In this document: piece after piece, positions 14,765 to 26,318 of the stretch
Layout of the letters: each line of letters begins with the position of its first letter
How positions within the stretch are numbered: position 1 is the first letter of the stretch
Assembly (NCBI RefSeq): GCF_037975245.1
Contig: NC_092566.1
Span: forward strand, 15,621,501 to 15,685,500
Source: Apostichopus japonicus
Lineage: Eukaryota; Echinodermata; Holothuroidea; Aspidochirotida; Stichopodidae
DNA length: 64,000 nucleotides
Reading direction: 5' to 3'
Translations under genes and position numbers: made by a program
Notes under the pieces: generated by a model
What the model was told of the DNA's origin: nothing
Seen by the model: the letters and a program-made list of their open reading frames with translations, nothing else
The model's database searches: none

Positions 14765-15815
14765 ATATTTTTCAATCTCCACATTAATTTGTCATCAGAA
14801 ATTCTATGGATTACAAATTATTATTTTCAATTGAATGTACATCTGGGCACTCATTTGTAGCTGTTTCTTTGCTGCTGTACTTTGTAATTATCATGAAATT
14901 GTGATGATTTATCATATCCTGTGGGAAACAACAACATATCCAGAGTGGTCTGTTTAAGATTGTAAATGTCAGACTTTAATTAAAGAAAAATTAAATAGTT
15001 GAATGAATAGTTGTAAGCTTGCATGTGATTAATTGCATATATCTAGCAAAGTTAAAAAGATACTACTAATACTGACACCTCTAGTGTAGGTCATTGAATG
15101 CATTGTTGAACTGAAAATTGAATAGTTAACAATTGAATATTTATAAAATTCAATAATTTCAAAATTGCATATGAATAGTGAAAATCCTAAAATTTCATAT
15201 AATGGAAGGATGGTTAAGCTGTAGACTTGAATACAGTTTGTCAGAAATTTTAAAAGAGTAAACTTGCATACCATTGGAAAGATATCAAATTACAAGAGGG
15301 TGTTAGATACCAACAATATTAGCACCAATGCAACACTAAAATGTACCAATATGTACACTAATATCATGTTTGAAACATGGACAGAGGAAAAACCATAAAT
15401 TGTTTTTACTTTTTTATCAAACTGGCTAATGATTAAATGTTTACTTTTCAAACTTTCTGAAATGTATCAGATGAAGTGGGATAGCCTCACATGTCATGGA
15501 ATGGAATAAACATAAATTTGAAGATGTTTTCAGAAAAAATGCTAAAAAGAAAGCACACACTATCACAAGCATATCTGACGGTTTCTTTTTTGCTCTTTCC
15601 CATATAGTCAAGCATGCAGTATATTGAAGACAAGCAATCAAGCAAGAACCTAAAACATCTAAGATTCCTGCAGAATAGATGCTGTCAACTGAAACTGTAC
15701 ACAGTACAATTAGCTAGATGGAAAGCCAGAGTGTACTTGTTAAAACTTTGAAATATATACAAAATATGCATTATGTGATTAGCATGGGAATGGACAAAGA
15801 CTATGCTTTACCACT

Positions 15816-17682
15816 TTACAGCTCAGCTTGTGTTATTGCTTTCATTTCAGCATATGCTTTCTCCACATTTTCAATTTCTTGCACAGAAAATGGTCCACTG
15901 CCCACCAATGTAAGGGGTCCATCGATAACGAATTTGCCTAAAACCTTCTCAGAATCTGACCTTATAGGCCAATCATACATCTTAGATGCACTGCGAACTC
16001 TATGGAGAAACTTAAACAGATATTCCTCCCCATCTTTCTCAAGCAATCGTCCAATATAGAATTCGTTGTCATAGAAGACAGCATAATACTCTTCAAGGCG
16101 AATTTCAATCCCTCTTTGCTGTGGTTTTAGTAATGCCTCATGCTTGTTCTCTGGTAGGCAGACATCACAGAAGAGATCTTTTAAGACCTTTTCATTCAAC
16201 ACATCCAAGTGTGTCTGGACAACTTCAGATTCATCATAATCTGTAATTTATGAAAAGAGCAAAAAAAAATTAAATAGGAAATATTCACTGGCTGTCTTCA
16301 ATCTTGATGACTGCAATGACCAACCAAATGGTATGGGCAATCCATAACAACTATTCCAGCATTTTTCACGAAGAAGTGAACTTAAAGTCCACGACTCACC
16401 CCACCCTCACGTTTGATTAGAGTTCACTGATAAGGAGTTTCAATCTAATCAATGAAATCAAGGCCCTTAATAAAGTTAAGTGACATATCATTTCCCATGA
16501 AAAGAAACACTGGAATATGCAACATCAAACATAACACTTCTGTTGATGCATTTTGTTTTTGATTCTGCAAATAGAAGGAAATCTCTTTCAATGTCATGTT
16601 GCTTAGCACTTAAAATTTAAGTAAAAAGGGACTGACCCACTTTGTTGGAAGTTAGTATGCCACCTGCATTACCCACTTCAGATAAGTCCCCTGTCTCAGA
16701 TCTTTCAGATGATGATTTACCCACAGTTGCTCCAGTGGCATTATCAGTTGCACTCTCAAGTGTACAGACCGGAATCTCATCCATCTCAGCGTGACCTACA
16801 TCTGCAGCTTCCATATCACTGCTAGTAGTTGCTTCAAATGAAATCCCTTTAGCAGACATCTTGCATTCACTCCAAGACTTCACAAACTCCAGATTGATGC
16901 ACGGTGCTACTGAGTTCAGATCCTGACAGGGTGAACAGAAGCATGAAAGACGCCTTTTGTGCAATTAGTATGGAGAGATCCCAGCTACAGCATGCAACTT
17001 TCGCGTTCCAGCCACAGTGTCAACATTTGTTCTGGTTGGCCTTTCCCTCTGTATATCACCTTCCTTCACTAAGTAAAAAGTACGACGAGAGTGGTTGCAT
17101 GATCCATCTGGTTTCACTGGTGCCTTAGCAAGATTTTTGGAGCAGAAGTCATAGAACTCCCAGGGTTCATCAATGGTGATGTTGACATCAGACTTCACTG
17201 ACCTTGTGACTGCATTTTTAACCACCCCCACCCTCTCCATCACATGGATTTTTTCCATGGAATGAGCCAAAGAAATGCCGCTCAACTTGCACGCCAAAAT
17301 CTATGTTTCCAAATGAGATGTCAGCAAATCCTGTGCGAGATTTGTATTGTGCACCACACCCATCAGTGAACTGGATCAGTCTGTTAAACTCCACTTTCCC
17401 CTCCACCTTCAGATGTGTGCAGGTCAGTTTACAGAAGTGGGTAACTGCATGTGTATCATGTATCATATCCTCGCTTCCTGAGACAGGGTTTGACGATATT
17501 CTTTCACTCGCTCAGTCTCTTTAGCTTGATACTGAACATAACATTCCTGATCAGCTTTTATGCGGCCTCAATACCTGCGCATACATTGCTGCATTGCTAA
17601 AACCAGTTGTTCGTTGTCCTTCAATATCCTCTAGTTGAGGTACCGTCCTGTTTAAGGAACGAAGGCGAATTTTCAGGCTCAT
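15816..17682 (-). pseudogene. Transposase-like gene of element A, broken
   Basis: On the minus strand a protein reads from an ATG at 17682 (MSLKIRLRSLNR...) through a basic/acidic segment (QYQAKETERVKEYRQ, about 17540-17495). A core follows with FTDGCGAQYKSR (about 17369-17333) and HFFGSFHGKNPCDGEGG (about 17277-17226), then CNHSRRTFYLV, GTRKLHAV and a Cys-rich LSCFCSPC. The last exon (16240-15816) carries YYAVFYDNEFYIGRL and ends at the stop at 15816-15818. The splice sites G|GTCAGT (exon ends 16637) and TTACAG| (16241) give a phase-1 join. I recall these blocks from large uncharacterised metazoan proteins; a DDE-type/RNase H-like role is inference. The core is disrupted by frame changes near 17570, near 17470 and in a G run near 17225, and by an in-frame TAA at 16965-16967. 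The final exon is intact. The N-terminus seems shorter than in relatives I remember. Confidence 0.75.
16241..16636 (-). other. Intron of the element A gene
   Basis: The 396-bp segment begins GTCAGT and ends TTTTCATAAATTACAG on the minus strand. Joining the flanking frames across it restores one frame (..SNKV-D-YDESEVV..) with a GAT codon split 1/2. It has stop codons in all frames. Matching phase on both sides is the main support. Confidence 0.6.
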
Positions 17683-17687
17683 CTTAC

Positions 17688-19740
17688 CTGAAAAGAGAAT
17701 AATTTGTAAAACAAAATATCCTGGAGCAAATAAGGTAACATTTTCCATTTTAATATGGAAGTTAAGGAAAAGACAAAACTTGGTTTGTTTCAAAATACAG
17801 GAGAAAGTTGTAATCCATGGTATGGTAGAAGAAAGTTTCAAACCTTCAATACAGGAGTGTCAATTTCAATGGTGAAATTGTTGCCTCCATAAGCTTTTAA
17901 ATTAAAGAGATTTGTCATCCACTGGAATTTGCCAATGATGTTATTTGTGTTTGATAACAGTTAGAGCTTACATGATAATTAAAAGCAGCCTGTAGGTAAG
18001 TACGTGTAAAGACAGCTGCACCTCATGCATATATTATATTGTAAGCTGCCTTAATATGGCAGAATGTTGTGTATGGAATTAGACTGTTTTGAGATACAGA
18101 ATCAGGGGCAAGCTGCAATGAAAACTACCACCAGAATTTTTAATAAGAGGTCCCAAGATACTGACATTTGGTGGCTAACTCCCTAATTAGGCCAGCCTGT
18201 CCCTGAGAACAATAAATACACTGTGGGTTCTTTAGGCCATAGATGGTTCTTCTCATTAAAGCAATTACGATGAACATGCCCATTTTCAGTCCTCGCGGAT
18301 CAAACTCAATGGTAAGTTTTAATTAGAAAGCAAGACGATACATGTTGATTGTCGTTTTTTGTTTGTACTAAAAATGAGAGTTGAATAAACAAAATTTTTT
18401 TTATTTATTTATTTTTAAATTAGACATAGGCAGGCCTAGCCTACACATTACATGCATCAGTAATGAGAAAACCCAGTGTTAGGCTTCGCCTACGTGTCGG
18501 CCTAGTTGCAAATTAAAATACGTAATAAAACATGAAGCATCGTCAATTGTCTGTACTGCATTTGTTTAAAACCTAGGCTAGATCTGCACGAAAATATAAC
18601 GCTACCCTTAACGTTAGGCTAGTAGGCCTAAGTTAGTACTCAACCAGGGAAGATACTAACGTTCGTAAAACAGACCGACTGGGCAAATATGTCTTACCAC
18701 AGTTAGATTCGAACGTGAGCTTTTTCAATTGAAGCCTAGCATGCAGGTCTAACCTAACCTTTGCTTAATGAAATATTGTTAACGTTATATTTACGGAATC
18801 ATCGTATGCACTCAGTTCATTTACATCGGTACGTCGACATTAGATTATACATCAAAATACCGAAATCATGCTAACGTTCACACGAGTGACCGAATCTGAA
18901 ATCTGTCTACCAACAATTACGTTTGAACGTAGGCCTAGGCTAGTTCATTTTAACTAAACTGCTATTAAATTGCACTTCAATGCCAATGCGAGATGAACAT
19001 TCGTGCCCAGTAAACATTTAGCAAGTTTCATGGTATTATCATGCACCTTTACATCGAACTAAATGAATAATGGAGGTCTTTTGCCAACGTTCGTAACTTC
19101 AGACATATTGACTCAATCTGTCTGCAGTTACGTGCATTAGTTGTGTTTTCTGTCTCACGCAGTGCAATTATACCAAAGGCGGCAACTGCATCTACGAATC
19201 CGCTCACCTAGCGGTGTAAGAACTTTCACTTACTGAGTGAGAAGTCTCTACATTGAACCATACCTTGATCACATTACAAAGTGCTTTATTTTCGGTAAAA
19301 TTGGTAGTGATTTCGAACGCTCGTAATTTGACTTGCGCTCGTAACTTACCGAGATTCAGAAGACAGATCTCAAACTTCCCTCCATGGTTTTAAAAGTCGG
19401 TGGGTGACCAGGGTTGTTGTTTTCTCTGAAATACGCATGCGCCCAAGGATGTTTATCATACTAAACACTCACAGGATCGCATGCGCGATTTCCGTGAAAA
19501 GTGATGTAAAAGTACGTTCGAACGTAAGCTCTCTTGGACAGATTTTTTTAAAGCTAATTTGGCCGTCGTTTTCCGGGGGATTGGAAGGCTCAACTCCCTC
19601 AAAACCATGTTCATTACTGAGATACGATGTTGTAACAAGGCACAACATTTTATCTCCTCCAAATGTTTTTAGATTACTTTACTCATGGGGCAAGTTACGC
19701 TCGTAACTGTTAGGACAGATGTCAATTACGAACGTTTATA
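17688..19740. other. Element A non-coding region 5' of the gene, with motif cluster
   Basis: No convincing exon is seen upstream of 17690. From 18290 the base composition changes: TAGGCCTA/CCTAGGC strings (18430-18950) and many AACGTT/TTCGAA words appear. CGTTCGTAAC-like motifs followed by GACAGA/CAGAC lie near 18660, 19086, 19335-19367, 19514-19542 and 19697-19720. This is likely promoter plus transposase-binding sequence, but that is inferred only from position and repetition. Confidence 0.5.
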
Positions 19741-20821
19741 TATTTTTGTGTGATCATTTTCTCAATTTTCACGAGTTGGACAAGAAAGAAGACAACAACA
19801 GCATTCAGATGATTGAATTCTTTAATCATTATGATACATTACATTGGTCATTTTTGTAACTAAAACATAAAACAAGTGGATTAAAAATCTCCATTAATGC
19901 TGTGTCACATATTCCTTGCACAAATTGGTGGGACATGCAAAGAGTTTTTTTAAAAATAATTACCAATGAATTGACATAAAGACTTCCAGCTGTTAACACT
20001 ATTTTGCAATATTAAAGTATGGCATCAAATACTTCAAACCATGCAGTTTGTGACTGCCAGGAAGCTTTGTAGACCGATTTCCAACAAGGCTTTGCAGTAA
20101 CATACATAAGTACCCCATTAGTGTGGAATGGCCCATATTCAAATTTATACGTGTATATATTCGAATTCATACGTGTTTATATTTGAATTAATACGTGGAC
20201 ATTTAAGCCATATATTTTGGCTAATTATATATACGCGTATATATTGGAATTAATACGCATATATTCGAATTAATTCGCGGATATATATATTCAAATTAAT
20301 ATGAGGATATATACTATGCTGTGTTTGTCCCACATGGCTTACCATACAAATCAACAGAGTGCTTTGTCATGTTAGTTGTTAAACTACTGTAGTTCCATGA
20401 AACTTAAATGATGTTTACAATAGCGTCAGATAATTATAAAACTTTGTTCGTACAGTAGTTAGTGAAGGAGAGAGCTTTTGAAAGATATTTTCAAAGTTTC
20501 AAGTCAAACTAGAATTAGACCGGCAGCCCAGAGCACTTTGATCAAACGAACGAGGTACCAATATCTGAGTATTGGAACATTTGTGGAAAAACCCAGTATA
20601 TCCAAAAGTGGACGTCTGCCGTGGTCGCTCTGCTGCATGTGGCCCATGGGGCCGGTTAAAGGGGGCCAAAAAATGCATCTGATCAAACGAACGAGGTACC
20701 ACTTGAAACCAATGTCAACTTAATGCATGAATGCCACATAGTACTGAATGGCCCATGACAGACAAATTTTCTGCTGCAAAGGGCCCGCCAGACGCCCCAA
20801 AAGGGCCCCTAAAAATGCATC

Positions 20822-21610
20822 TGATCAAACGAACGAGGTACCACTTGAAACCAATGTCAACTTAATGCATGAATGCCACAAAGTAATGAATGGCCCATGC
20901 CAGACAAATTTTCTGCTGCTAAGGGCCCGCCAGACGCCCCCAAATATGGCCCAAATGCCCATTATCGTAGCATTGACCCAGATTAAATATGCAAGGTACC
21001 ACTCAAAACCGGTTTGGAATGTTCGGGTTGACCTTACAGACTATGGAAATAATCATGCCAGACAAATTTTCTGCTACAAAGGGCCCGCCAGACGCCCCAA
21101 AAGGGCCCCTTAAAATGAATTTGATCAAACGAACGAGGTACCACTTGAAACCAATGTCAACTTAATGCATGAATGCCACAAAGTACTGAATGGCCTATGC
21201 CAGACAAATTTTCTGCTGCTAAGGGCCCACCAGATGCCCCCAAATATGGCCCAAATGCCCATTACCGTAGCATTGACCCAGATTAAATATGCAAGGTACC
21301 ACTCAAAACCGGTTTGGAATGTTCGGGTTGATCTTACAGACTATGGAAATCCTCATGCCAGACAAATTTTCTGCTACAAAGGCCCGCCAGACGCCCCAAA
21401 AGGGCCCATAAAAAATGCATCTGATCAAACGAACAAGGTACCACTTGAAACCAATGTCAACTTAATGCATGAATGCCACAAAGTACTGAATGGCCCATGC
21501 CAGACAAATTTTCTACTGCTAAGGGCCCGCCAGACGCCCCCAAATATGGCCCAAAATGCCCATTATCGTAGCATTGACCCAGATTAAATATGCAAGATAC
21601 CACTCAAAAC
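20822..21610 (+). repeat. 300-bp tandem units in the left arm
   Basis: Units start at 20822, 21122 and 21422, the last one partial. Each runs GATCAAACGAAC, CTTAATGCATGAATGCC, GCCAGACAAATTTTCTGCTG, CATTGACCCAGATTAAATATG, CAAAACCGGTTTGGA and a second CAGACAAATTTTCTGCTAC. Copies differ at only a few positions, so amplification or homogenisation looks recent. Confidence 0.85.
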
Positions 21611-21994
21611 CGGTTTGGATCCACACAAAAACAATATTAAATGCAAAGGTACTTTCCACAGAGTAAAGAACTGCCAATGCAAGACAAATTTTCTTCTGCA
21701 TAGGTCCCACCAGATAGAAAGAATAGGTGGCCCAATGTGGCCCTATATATGGGTCTAAAGAATTGGATATATGTGCCTTGTAACATGACATTTCAAGCTC
21801 ATGATTATATTGTTTCCAGCATAAATTGGAGTTACTGTACACAAGACCAGTGTTTTATCTTATTTAGCTATTCGCTGCTCTAAGCAAAGTAAAGATAACA
21901 CTTTCACCTAAGCCTCTAAATATTTTGGGATTTGCTGGCCTGGGCAAAAATTACAGTTCCCCACATTATAATTCTAACACTCTGAGGAAGAGTC

Positions 21995-22219
21995 TTGCCT
22001 GGCTTGGATCCACAGAACTACGGTTGGAAGAGCAAGAATGGGTGCTACAGCCCTGACTGGTTTGAGGGACCGGCTCTCCCAGATCATCTATTCCAAGAGG
22101 GGGAACTGAGCGAAGATTTTCAAAGTAGCCGACCAGACGTGGCTTCCGAGTTTGATGGCGATGATTCAAGTACTGAACCATCTTGGAGTGATGACTCCGA
22201 CAATGAAACATTGATTTGA
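21995..22219 (+). pseudogene. Gene-like fragment in the middle of the foldback element
   Basis: An open segment encodes ..GLDPQNYGWKSKNGCYSPDWFEGPALPDHLFQ followed by a strongly acidic, Ser/Asp-rich tail (EFDGDDSSTEPSWSDDSDNE) and a stop at 22217-22219. There is no ATG at its start; it is open back to an in-frame TGA near 21980, so if real it is a 3' exon or captured fragment. A YGW....W..GP.LP element before an acidic C-terminus is something I loosely recall from C-termini of transposon-linked proteins in marine invertebrates. Its composition differs clearly from the surrounding arms. No function is assigned. Confidence 0.4.
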
Positions 22220-22775
22220 GCTTCCATTGTCTTTTTAGAATCAAGTTCATGGGAATACTTAATTTTCATAAACTTAGAGATCTGTCTGAATGGCAAATGC
22301 AGTGTCTTTTTACAATGCACACACTCCAGTGTTTAATCACTGTCAAGAGACATGAATTCTCAGTTCTTATACTTCGAACCTAACATGTGTCATGTTCAGA
22401 GTAATCACATAATGATCTTTTGTTACTATCTTTGCCAATTATGATTTTAGTACATTTTAAACTAGCAAGATGACTTTCTTCAAAGGTAAAAGATCCCTTC
22501 ATAGATGAAAACAAAAACCCTCATCTAGCATTCATATTTCTGAAAAATGGATGCCACATCTATTTGTTGGACTTGTTACAAGCTATTCGAATTGAATTAG
22601 TGTAATGATGGAAGTTCTAAAAGACCAAGATGGAGTAATATACGCCAATTACTCATTTTATATTTTGTATCAGGGAATGGAGTCATACGTGGTGATATCA
22701 GTATTTGTTTGTTCAATCTTAGCATTTTAAGTCCTTTAAAGAGTGTACCTAGCATAAAGGTACATATACATTTCT

Positions 22776-22868
22776 ATGCTTCAATTGTGTATCTTTTAAA
22801 AACCATATTGGACAGTTTCAACTTGAAACTGTCCAATATGGTTTTTAAAAGATACATAATTGAAGCAT
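22776..22868. repeat. 93-bp near-perfect palindrome
   Basis: Two 46-bp arms around a single central C at 22822, with one mismatch (G versus A near 22787/22857), run from ATGCTTCAATT to AATTGAAGCAT. The inner part is ATTGGACAGTTTCAA/TTGAAACTGTCCAAT. It would form a hairpin with essentially no loop. It lies off the symmetry centre of the surrounding inverted arms (about 22582-22670). Confidence 0.9.
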
Positions 22869-24649
22869 TACTTTCAACCCAAACCTTTATCGTTAAGTAC
22901 ACGTTATAAAGCATTTTCACCACTGTTTGATAATTGTTTCTTTGTCTGAGCTTAAGAAACAAAACAATCTCTTTTGTTCGACTACATGTATGTCTTAAGA
23001 TGACACTTAAGCGTTCTTTCTCAAGATTTTAAACTTTGTAGATTTACAATGCTAACGTAAACACAGTGTTTTAAGATACAAAATGATTTTTGGTTTCTTA
23101 TTTACAATACATAAACTGATTTTAATCTGCTCCAGTGTTTCCAGCGAAACAAAGTAACTGTCAAGTTAAACACTGCTCACGATACAAAGTACTGACTGGA
23201 TAAAAGGAAAAAGAATAGATAAAAGGAACAAGAATGGATTTGAGAATGCATTATAACTGTCAGGATCTCCCTCAAAGACTGAGTTCGCGTCATTTTTGTT
23301 TTGCTCAATGAAATGTTCAGTAATTGATACACCTACTAGTATACTAATCTCATTATTCCATTGGCCTATGTAGCGGGAAGGAATTTGAATAATTCAGGAT
23401 GTTCTTGATTGTTATAGATTGGTTTCTTGTGGCATCTTAACTATTTAAACTGCATATTTCTTTTACATGTGGAGGGCCTTTTGCAGAAGAAAATTTGTAT
23501 TGCATTGGCATTTCTTTACTCTGTGGAATGTTACAAATGTCATGTCACAAGGCACATATATTCTGCATCAATATACAATCCATTAGGCCCATATAGGGCC
23601 GCATTGGGCAACCTATTCTTTCTATCTGGTGGGACCTATGAAGAAGAAAATTTGTCTTGCATTGGCAGTTCTTTAATCTGTGGAAAGTACCTTTGCATTT
23701 GATATTGGTTTTTTTGTGGTACCAACTATGATTGATCATAGCCCATTTGGGGGCCCTTTTGTTTAGTGTGTCTGCTGGCCCCTTTGTAGCAGAAAATTTG
23801 TCTGGCATGATTATTTGCATAGTCTGTAAGATCAACCCGAACATTCTAAACCGGTTTTGAGTAGTACCTTGCATATTTAATCTGGGTCAATGCTACGATA
23901 ATGGGCATTTGGGCCATATTTAGGGGCGTCTGGAGGGCCCTTAGCAGCAGAAAATTTGTCTGGCATGGGCCATTCATTACTTTGTGGCATTCATGCATTA
24001 AGTTGACATTGGTTTCAAGTGGTACCTCGTTCGTTTGATCAAATTCATTTTAAGGGGCCCTTTTGGGGCGTCTGGCGGGCCCTTTGTAGCAGAAAATTTG
24101 TCTGGCATGATTATTTCCATAGTCTGTAAGGTCAACCCGAACATTCCAAACCGGTTTTGAGTGGTACCTTGCATATTTAATCTGGGTCAATGCTACGATA
24201 ATGGGCATTTGGGCCATATTTGGGGGCGTCTGGCGGGCCCTTAGCAGCAGAAAATTTGTCTGGCATGGGCCATTCATTACTTTGTGGCATTCATGCATTA
24301 AGTTGACATTGGTTTCAAGTGGTACCTCGTTCGTTTGATCAGATGCATTTTTAGGGGCCCTTTTGGGGCGTCTGGCGGGCCCTTTGCAGCAGAAAATTTG
24401 TCTGTCATGGGCCATTCAGTACTATGTGGCATTCATGCATTAAGTTGACATTGGTTTCAAGTGGTACCTCGTTCGTTTGATCAGATGCATTTTTTGGCCC
24501 CCTTTAACCGGCCCCATGGGCCACATGCAGCAGAGCGACCACGGCAGACGTCCACTTTTGGATATACTGGGTTTTTCCACAAATGTTCCAATACTCAGAT
24601 ATTGGTACCTCGTTCGTTTGATCAAAGTGCTCTGGGCTGCCGGTCTAAA

Positions 24650-25120
24650 TTGAAAATCTCACCTTAAAACTTTTTGTGCAAACGCTTCCTTTATCGTTCA
24701 GCCAAAGTTGTACAACTAATTACTGAGTGCTTCAGTATATGCAAGTTTATCCAGCGTGTTCACATGCATGCGTATGAGTAATTTTATCATGCGATCGTGT
24801 TTCTTTGATGCAGGGATCTGTTAAACAGTATTGATCATGCACATTAGGACCAATATGACAGCTCCCTCTATGGGAATGCTGGACAGAGCCCTGTCTACTG
24901 TGTATATTTCATGTCATCCTAGTGGTCAATTCATTGATACAAACATGCCCTGTGGTTAGTGTAACAAAGTACTACAGTATTGATTGTCTATGAATATAAA
25001 AATTTATGTACAGTTCCAACTTGAATGGAAATTCTTTTCTATTAAATCAATCCAGCAGGACACTGGACTTGAGTTACAAATGTCCAAAGTCAAGCAACAT
25101 TGGTCCCTCTATAGTACAAA
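24650..25120. other. Non-coding stretch
   Basis: No gene or repeat is recognised between the foldback element and the next miniature element. Confidence 0.5.
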
Positions 25121-25521
25121 TGTGCTCAAACATAGGCATAGGAGCCTACTTTGATTTGGGGGGGCTGTAACAACTTGCCCGAAAAATATAACCAAAATTT
25201 TTCGCGCGCTCCGCACACGTTCAACATCTTAATGTGCATATCATATAGGCATTCATCGGTTATAACATCACATGCGATTAACATACAATCATTTGCCGTG
25301 TTATTACCCTTCCATATTGGTTATAATTATTGGGGAAGCCGTTACAATAATAATGATTATAATAATACCAGTTTAAGGATTGAAAAACACATTGCAAATT
25401 ACTTTTCTTTCAGTAGGTGCCCGAAACATTCTCCTCATATTGCCCGAATTTTCACAAAAAGTTTGTTGGGGGCTGTAGCCCCCCCCCCAGCCCCCTCGCC
25501 TCCTACGCGTATGTGCTCAAA
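25121..25521. mobile_element. Miniature element with 9-10-bp target duplication
   Basis: TGTGCTCAAA occurs at 25121-25130 and again at 25512-25521. Between them lies a ~381-bp unit whose ends are imperfect inverted repeats (ATAGGCATAGGAGCC versus ATACGCGTAGGAGGC), followed inward by G-rich and C-rich tracts. A 9-10-bp duplication is the size expected for Mutator-like (MULE) elements; that assignment is inference. A frame of about 150 codons crosses the element and its right flank, has a poly-Pro stretch from the C run, and is not considered a gene. Confidence 0.75.
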
Positions 25522-26318
25522 GCTTCCTCCTCCCCCCCCCAACTTTTATTATTTAGCCAATCAGACCAGTCTGAACAAACATACTAACGAAGTACTCACA
25601 AGATGACATTACTGTAGCACTATTTAACTCCCTCTCCGCTCTCCCCGCTACAGTGGCTTCTTAAATCAATCTTTTATTAACCAAACCGCTACTGTATACC
25701 ATACAACTCAAGAAAGATATTACTGACCAATCAGGGAATCGCAATTAAAACCCTCCAGGGTCACCATATCCACCATTCTGCTAAGTTCAAATTAGAGTGA
25801 TTTAGGAAGAAAGTTCAAACCAGGAGGGAGATTGGTGCAACAAATTAGTTTAGAAAGGATTTTAAGCAAAGTAGTTTTAAGGTTTATTTCTTTGTCCTAG
25901 TTTTCTAATTTTCTTTAAAATACTATCCCATCTGAGTCGTCACGTTTTCCATGCAATGTTAAGTGACGTCATTAAATTTCGTTGTATCATTCTACCGCAT
26001 ATTATCCAGAAGTATGCTGTGCTTAAGTAGTAGTGCACTAAGTGTATGTACATTGCAAAATATTTACTCGAAGCTACGTAGGACAAAGTCCCTTGAAATT
26101 TACTTTGAACATCAAAATGTCAAGTATTACCTGCACTGAAGTGTCTTCTTTATACACTTAACCCCACCACCCCACCCCCCCAAAAAAAAAAAAAAACAAT
26201 GTAAGGAATTTGTCATATTAATTACCAAGATATAGCATACATGAACAGATTATTAAGAAATTTCTTTTAGAAATTACAAATCGATATATATTGTATTTAA
26301 AATACATTAATTATGATC
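25522..26318. other. Non-coding stretch
   Basis: No gene is seen. A C-rich then A-rich simple tract lies at 26160-26200. Confidence 0.5.

Larger units (their letters stand above)
14200..20134 (-). mobile_element. Element A: ~5.9-kb DNA transposon with a transposase-like gene remnant
   Basis: The ends are perfect inverted repeats for 26 bp, starting GGGCCATTCCACACTAATGG. Both are flanked by ATAT (14196-14199 and 20135-20138), which may be a 4-bp target duplication, or a TA/AT duplication in AT-rich DNA. The element sits inside an older miniature element, so its borders are independently supported. It contains a broken minus-strand gene (15816-17682), about 2.4 kb of non-coding DNA 5' of that gene, and 1.6 kb 3' of it. 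Recurrent CGTNCGTAAC...GACAGA motifs lie in both non-coding parts. The gene-3' terminal region resembles that of element B (GTGACATAG followed by GGGT.AAAATT). I cannot assign a named superfamily. Confidence 0.85.
13984..20352. mobile_element. Older miniature inverted-repeat element, split by element A
   Basis: The left piece (13990-14199) begins TATGGCAAGCCACATGGGAC and the right piece (20135-20346) ends with the inverse of TATGGTAAGCCACATGGGAC. The match continues through ACAAACAC.GCATA and into AT-rich (R)TATTAATTYRAATA repeats. Direct copies of CAAATC lie just outside, at 13984-13989 and 20347-20352, and look like a 6-bp target duplication. Without the inserted element A the unit would be about 0.4 kb with no coding capacity. 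The superfamily is unknown. Confidence 0.75.
20515..24649. mobile_element. Foldback-like element with long inverted arms made of 300-bp units
   Basis: The left arm (about 20515-21805) and right arm (about 23475-24649) are inverted copies. The outer ends match from TTAGACCGGCAGCCCAGAGC inward. Within the left arm GATCAAACGAACRAGGTACC recurs at 20822, 21122 and 21422, an exact 300-bp period, with shorter-spaced copies near 20540 and 20680. Each unit contains two GCCAGACAAATTTTCTGCT blocks. The arms differ by about 176 bp between outer and inner match points, so a segment was gained or lost in one arm. Apparent frames in the arms are mirror images and not genes. The architecture matches foldback-type elements; no transposase is visible. 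Confidence 0.8.

Noticed and set aside
19404-19706. 100-codon plus frame in element A
   Set aside because: Lies in the motif-rich non-coding end, overlapped by a minus frame of similar length; no homologue is apparent to me.
20748-21587. Frames of 121-140 codons, one identical to a minus-strand frame at 24050-24415
   Set aside because: They are translations of the foldback arms' 300-bp repeats; the mirror copy explains the identity.
25151-25606. 151-codon plus frame with a poly-Pro stretch
   Set aside because: It crosses a miniature element and its target duplication, and the Pro run comes from a C tract.
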